From Candidatus Dojkabacteria bacterium (GTDB lineage: Bacteria > Patescibacteriota > Dojkabacteria > J137), in contig JAGQLF010000023.1 in the NCBI GenBank assembly GCA_020429545.1, forward strand, positions 1 through 14,501: a DNA stretch of 14,501 bases, written 5' to 3'. The notes beneath the pieces were generated by a model. It was not told where the DNA came from and ran no database searches. It saw only the letters and a list, made by a program, of their open reading frames with translations. The stretch's first letter is position 1. Each line of letters opens with the position of its first letter. The position numbers and the translations under genes are program-made. Positions 12,301-14,501 of the stretch are shown here, piece after piece.

Positions 12301-14330
12301 GATGCTGTTATAGACAATTCAGCTGGGAAGTTTACAGTATTCTCATCTAATTTAAACTTAACAGTAGCTTTTCCATTATTGTCTAGTTCGATGTTTTGAG
12401 TTGAATTATAGTTAAGTCTATTTGGATTATTATTATCATAAAAATTATAGTATCCCCAGTAATTATCTTGATATAAGTCTTTGCAAACTCCATATTCTTG
12501 AGCAGTTTTGTACCAAAGATACTCAGATTTGGCTCTAACACTTACAGTTGTATTTCTTAATAGTGTTCCATCGTACTGTGTACCTGTTACTTCTACCGTT
12601 ACTTCATCTCCGTTTTGGTAAACATCTTTATCAAGACTTACATCAAACTGGTATTCTGGTTTATCAAAATCAACTATGTTTACTGATTTATATCCTTCAT
12701 ATTTTCTGTCCTCAGATAATTGAATTCTAAATGTTAAGTTACTTGTATTAATATTTTCTGGTATAGATACTTCACCCCAGTATTCACCATTTCCATTAAA
12801 TGCTAGTTGATCCTTTTGTAGTGTTTGATACTCACTATTATAGTAATCAACATATAGATCAGCAGGTGTAGTTTTTGGAACAAGAGTATCGTTCTCATTT
12901 GTTCTAGAGATTACTTTGTATTTTATAGATTCACCAGGTTTATATAGGTTTCTATCTGTAATAATAAAGTATCTATCGTTATATGTTCTGTAAGTATCAA
13001 CATAACTTGATCTACTAACAACAAAGCTACTCCACATATTATGAGCACTAGCTAAAGTTAGCTCGTTGTTGTATCTTCCAACAACTAAATCTAGACTCTG
13101 CTCTAGTGTATCTGTGTGGATTGCCTGACCATTATTATCGGTTGTCAAATCATTAGATTTTGTAAAGCCAGTGTTTTCGTCAACAAAATATGTTTCTAAA
13201 GATACTCCAGATATTTTTTCTGAATCTTTAAAATTTTGAGCAAATATTAAGTGATCTAAGCCTAAAGTTCTAACTTGTACACCATACTTATTTATCAGTA
13301 TAAAATTATCTTTAATAACTCTTCCAAAGGCTTTAACTTCAACGAAATATACTCCTTCCTCTTCAAACTCTAAATTAGCATTAATGTTATATAAATATTT
13401 TGACTTTGTAACATCTGTATTAACTGTAGATAATTCCTCTGCTGTTTCTTTATTTAATTCAAAATTGTATGATTTTAGTTGATTATAGTAACTCATATAG
13501 TCATCAGTACTATCACCTAGTATTTCAGAATATTCTCTAAATGCTCTTAAAGCTTCATCCTGATTTGTTTTGTATACAGTTATATCAACATTTTGAGGTT
13601 CAGAAGGTAGTGCCATATCTTCAATGTATCTGTCATAAATGTCTAAATCGTAATTGTGTTCTTCGTTATAGAAACTATCTACCCAGAACATTGTGTACCA
13701 GCTTAAACTGTTAGAATAATCTGACTGAGTTAAGAAGTAGTATTCATAATCCTCCTCTAAAACATAATCCTGACCATAGTTACCAGCAAGAATTGTTACT
13801 TTATATTGAATATTTGGTTCAAATGTACCAATAGGTTCCACTAATATTTTCTTTGAATCATCTTCATCATAAGCAACCGTAAATTGAGCATCTGGTTCTA
13901 AATCAATATTTTGAGCTAACAGTTCTAGATCAATATCTTTTTTATTGAATATAATTTCCAATGGCTCAGCTACAGGATGTGGAGGAGTCTCTAGATTTGG
14001 ATAAGTACTTACAACAGCAAACTTATCATTTTGTGTTAATACATTTGGAAGTAATTGATACATAACACCACCAATTCCCAACAGTATAAAGAATGTAGCA
14101 AATGCAGCATACATTAACCGATCTTGCATAAACATTGCACTTAATTTGTTAATTAATACTGGATTTATAAATCCGAAGATTTTCTTATCTTCTTCTTTAT
14201 CAGCTTTTTCTTCAATAGTAACTAATAGATTATTTAGCTCATCATTATCAAGATTGAAGTACTCATCACTCTTAATATTTTTAAGCTCTTCTATTAATGA
14301 TTTTTTGTTATCTTTTAAGTATTTTTTCAT
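9318..14330 (-). CDS. Membrane-anchored alpha-2-macroglobulin-like protein, possible anti-sigma fusion
   Basis: 1670 residues. A charged cytoplasmic segment (1-70) and one transmembrane helix (about 72-95) precede a very large extracellular part. This holds a Big_5/Ig-like domain (about 107-198), macroglobulin strands such as DRNLYKPGESIKYKV (near 457-472), DFDKPEYQF (near 557) and DKDEYNVGD (near 820), VAVIDKAVLDL (near 946-956), a glycine-rich bait-like stretch DGGGAGGGGGEPR (near 993-1007), and the A2M core NTAYWNPNITTDASGNAQV and TTWAIKAWATTG (to about 1095). An alpha/alpha-toroid thioester-type domain (about 1225-1460) and a C-terminal beta region follow. The thioester CxEQ is absent; only two cysteines exist, both before residue 750. 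Bacterial A2Ms trap attacking proteases, and thioester-less forms occur. It begins 1 nt after an ECF sigma gene, so the N-terminal segment may be an anti-sigma domain (inference). Confidence 0.88.
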   Translation of the reverse strand: MKKYLKDNKKSLIEELKNIKSDEYFNLDNDELNNLLVTIEEKADKEEDKKIFGFINPVLINKLSAMFMQDRLMYAAFATFFILLGIGGVMYQLLPNVLTQNDKFAVVSTYPNLETPPHPVAEPLEIIFNKKDIDLELLAQNIDLEPDAQFTVAYDEDDSKKILVEPIGTFEPNIQYKVTILAGNYGQDYVLEEDYEYYFLTQSDYSNSLSWYTMFWVDSFYNEEHNYDLDIYDRYIEDMALPSEPQNVDITVYKTNQDEALRAFREYSEILGDSTDDYMSYYNQLKSYNFELNKETAEELSTVNTDVTKSKYLYNINANLEFEEEGVYFVEVKAFGRVIKDNFILINKYGVQVRTLGLDHLIFAQNFKDSEKISGVSLETYFVDENTGFTKSNDLTTDNNGQAIHTDTLEQSLDLVVGRYNNELTLASAHNMWSSFVVSRSSYVDTYRTYNDRYFIITDRNLYKPGESIKYKVISRTNENDTLVPKTTPADLYVDYYNSEYQTLQKDQLAFNGNGEYWGEVSIPENINTSNLTFRIQLSEDRKYEGYKSVNIVDFDKPEYQFDVSLDKDVYQNGDEVTVEVTGTQYDGTLLRNTTVSVRAKSEYLWYKTAQEYGVCKDLYQDNYWGYYNFYDNNNPNRLNYNSTQNIELDNNGKATVKFKLDENTVNFPAELSITASIYSQYGSSSVSTTGALFHPSELYIKSYMNDDYISVDDESFLNIELLDQNCNNVSERSGKYSITKVVYNDDYTKTETGYKNADFTTNNFGKYEEPIAFDESAVYFIATQASVRTGNVNDKNSVWVYDTKSSSSYYRSNNNDSIAIDFDKDEYNVGDVAIATVYHPGFAGDLWLTINRNFLHDNRVIDLNGYSTQIEIPIKKEYVPKAQLEIGLFSNNKYFSTSREISINPNYKTIDIGLKTDTDSYKPGDEVTLNINTSNLGNPISSNVTVAVIDKAVLDLENNKDYWGDSSIFARLYPEYHRILYGNDSLETIDFYADGGGAGGGGGEPRINFVNTAYWNPNITTDASGNAQVKFIIPDSLTTWAIKAWATTGVDTKVGENGIAIQTAKDLKIQTFTPDQIFEGDIFEQSATVYNNTEVAQNLSVKITLPNGISLVSGELSQPANIPAGGKAEVRWKYKGERVGNNYEIKIETVGGSEYDGIISQIDVLKKTYLNVKSQSKFGNTKFTFIATGEGDNKLKVDTVNSMADLTKSFTYTPTKDRFYQSVAERVVISARDFRDNEQYLNGGADTIAWYDTMLKPVADYITLQPKSSTGGYGRSNLNYDADSSDTLMKMAALGYVTEYGHTEYKDDADNALNWLNKNAQTLDEKALVLYTQADFYPSSFDMNTFNSLYGQRGSLSDTSIALMAVSAMNQGKTTEANVLIEDLISRAVIEVDRMHWKTGNAFGQYNIDANAAALYALSKSGKVSEAEKTAAWVIGNGYMFNHPSYNISVPVFQKGLIAFGNLKGNNHTTGVSIILNGETVSTNTYFTKNNLEAGTYTVEIAYSGGQLGLSSISFSEDRLENPNYNSNTLGTELTLRSLNGDVINTIKKGEFAILTYSVSANTRVPIADAVITLPAGFEIINYQLNNGAPPQEIITSPIYSGGNKYFSSLSNGKVRFRFNPTDQNTVNLVIPVVARNSGSYTLGPANIVTDINHSIWENTSGSVVTVIE

Positions 14331-14331
14331 T

Positions 14332-14501
14332 TTATTTTAATAGGGTGTGTAACACGTTAATTCCTCTATAATATCTCTTCTTTACCGCGTCTTCTTTCAT
14401 ATCTACAATTTCGCTAATCTCTAGGAATGTCATTTCTTCCCAAACTTTCAAAAGTATTATTTCTGAAGTTTGCTCATCTAGTTCATTTATCTTTTCTCTT
14501 A
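14332..14501 (-). CDS. ECF-type RNA polymerase sigma factor, C-terminal part (partial)
   Basis: The frame runs in from the right edge and stops at TAA (14334-14332), giving 55 residues. They show sigma region 4: LDEQTSEIILLKVWEEMTF, then the helix-turn-helix LEISEIVDMKEDAVKKRYYRG and a final helix INVLHTLL. This corresponds to the usual LPExxRxvxxLrxxexxxxxEIAexxgxxxgtVKxRxxRgxxxL of group 4 (ECF) sigma factors, which recognises the -35 element. Region 2 lies outside the window. It precedes the macroglobulin gene by 1 nt, so the two are co-transcribed. In such pairs the second gene is usually the membrane-bound anti-sigma factor. Confidence 0.85.
   Translation of the reverse strand, partial: REKINELDEQTSEIILLKVWEEMTFLEISEIVDMKEDAVKKRYYRGINVLHTLLK

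Noticed and set aside
1..14501. UGA recoded as glycine, as in some Patescibacteria (Gracilibacteria).
   Set aside because: TGA is used as a stop in several genes (2456-2458, 3696-3698) and no conserved protein here contains an in-frame TGA.
1..14501. CRISPR array, rRNA, insertion sequence or phage genes.
   Set aside because: No regularly spaced repeats, no rRNA-like sequence and no transposase, integrase or phage proteins were seen.

Overview
The window is strongly AT-rich, densely packed bacterial DNA that uses the standard genetic code: TGA serves as a real stop (for example at 2456-2458 and 3696-3698). Almost no gene has a Shine-Dalgarno sequence. Several start codons instead lie 5-6 nt downstream of a TATAAT box, which points to leaderless mRNAs. 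The mixture of genes looks most like the Candidate Phyla Radiation (Patescibacteria): a minimal Nth without an iron-sulfur cluster, a lone MGMT C-terminal domain, membrane-anchored secreted proteins, a giant macroglobulin beside an ECF sigma factor, and small hairpin-rich intergenic repeats. I cannot name a lineage with confidence.

Layout. 1-800: the tail of an unidentified gene, a tRNA-Val(UAC) with its own promoter, and a DUF5680-like protein. 789-1949 (minus): a RecD/Dda-type SF1B helicase that starts at a -10 box. 1950-2165: a hairpin-rich repeat block. 2166-3429 (minus): a tight operon whose genes overlap by 4 bp, running FMN reductase, membrane HEPN-like protein, MGMT-type alkyltransferase, with a palindromic operator-like site before its first gene. 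3430-3695: AT-rich spacer holding a promoter and a 49-nt tRNA-Ala-like element that lacks the anticodon arm. 3696-4968 (minus): a two-gene secreted/membrane operon, a TIMP/NTR-like protein followed by a membrane-anchored beta-propeller-like protein. 5021-8013 (plus): a tRNA-dihydrouridine synthase, a soluble orphan histidine kinase, endonuclease III, a repeat block, and a small PGPGW-like membrane protein. 8064-9302 (plus): UvrB truncated after the N-terminal half of its helicase. 9318-14501 (minus): a 1670-residue alpha-2-macroglobulin-like membrane protein directly downstream of an ECF sigma factor, whose gene is cut by the window edge.

How the genes fit together. Four DNA-repair or DNA-processing genes (RecD-like, MGMT, Nth, UvrB fragment) are scattered between envelope genes. 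The most interesting unit is the sigma/macroglobulin pair. The macroglobulin has a cytoplasmic N-terminal segment of about 70 residues, one transmembrane helix and a huge extracellular part with no thioester. That is the layout expected of a membrane anti-sigma factor whose sensor is a protease-bait protein. A TIMP-like protein elsewhere in the window hints that extracellular proteolysis matters to this cell. The second standout is the tRNA-Ala-like mini-RNA, which keeps the G3:U70 alanine identity pair and sits behind a good sigma-70-type promoter.
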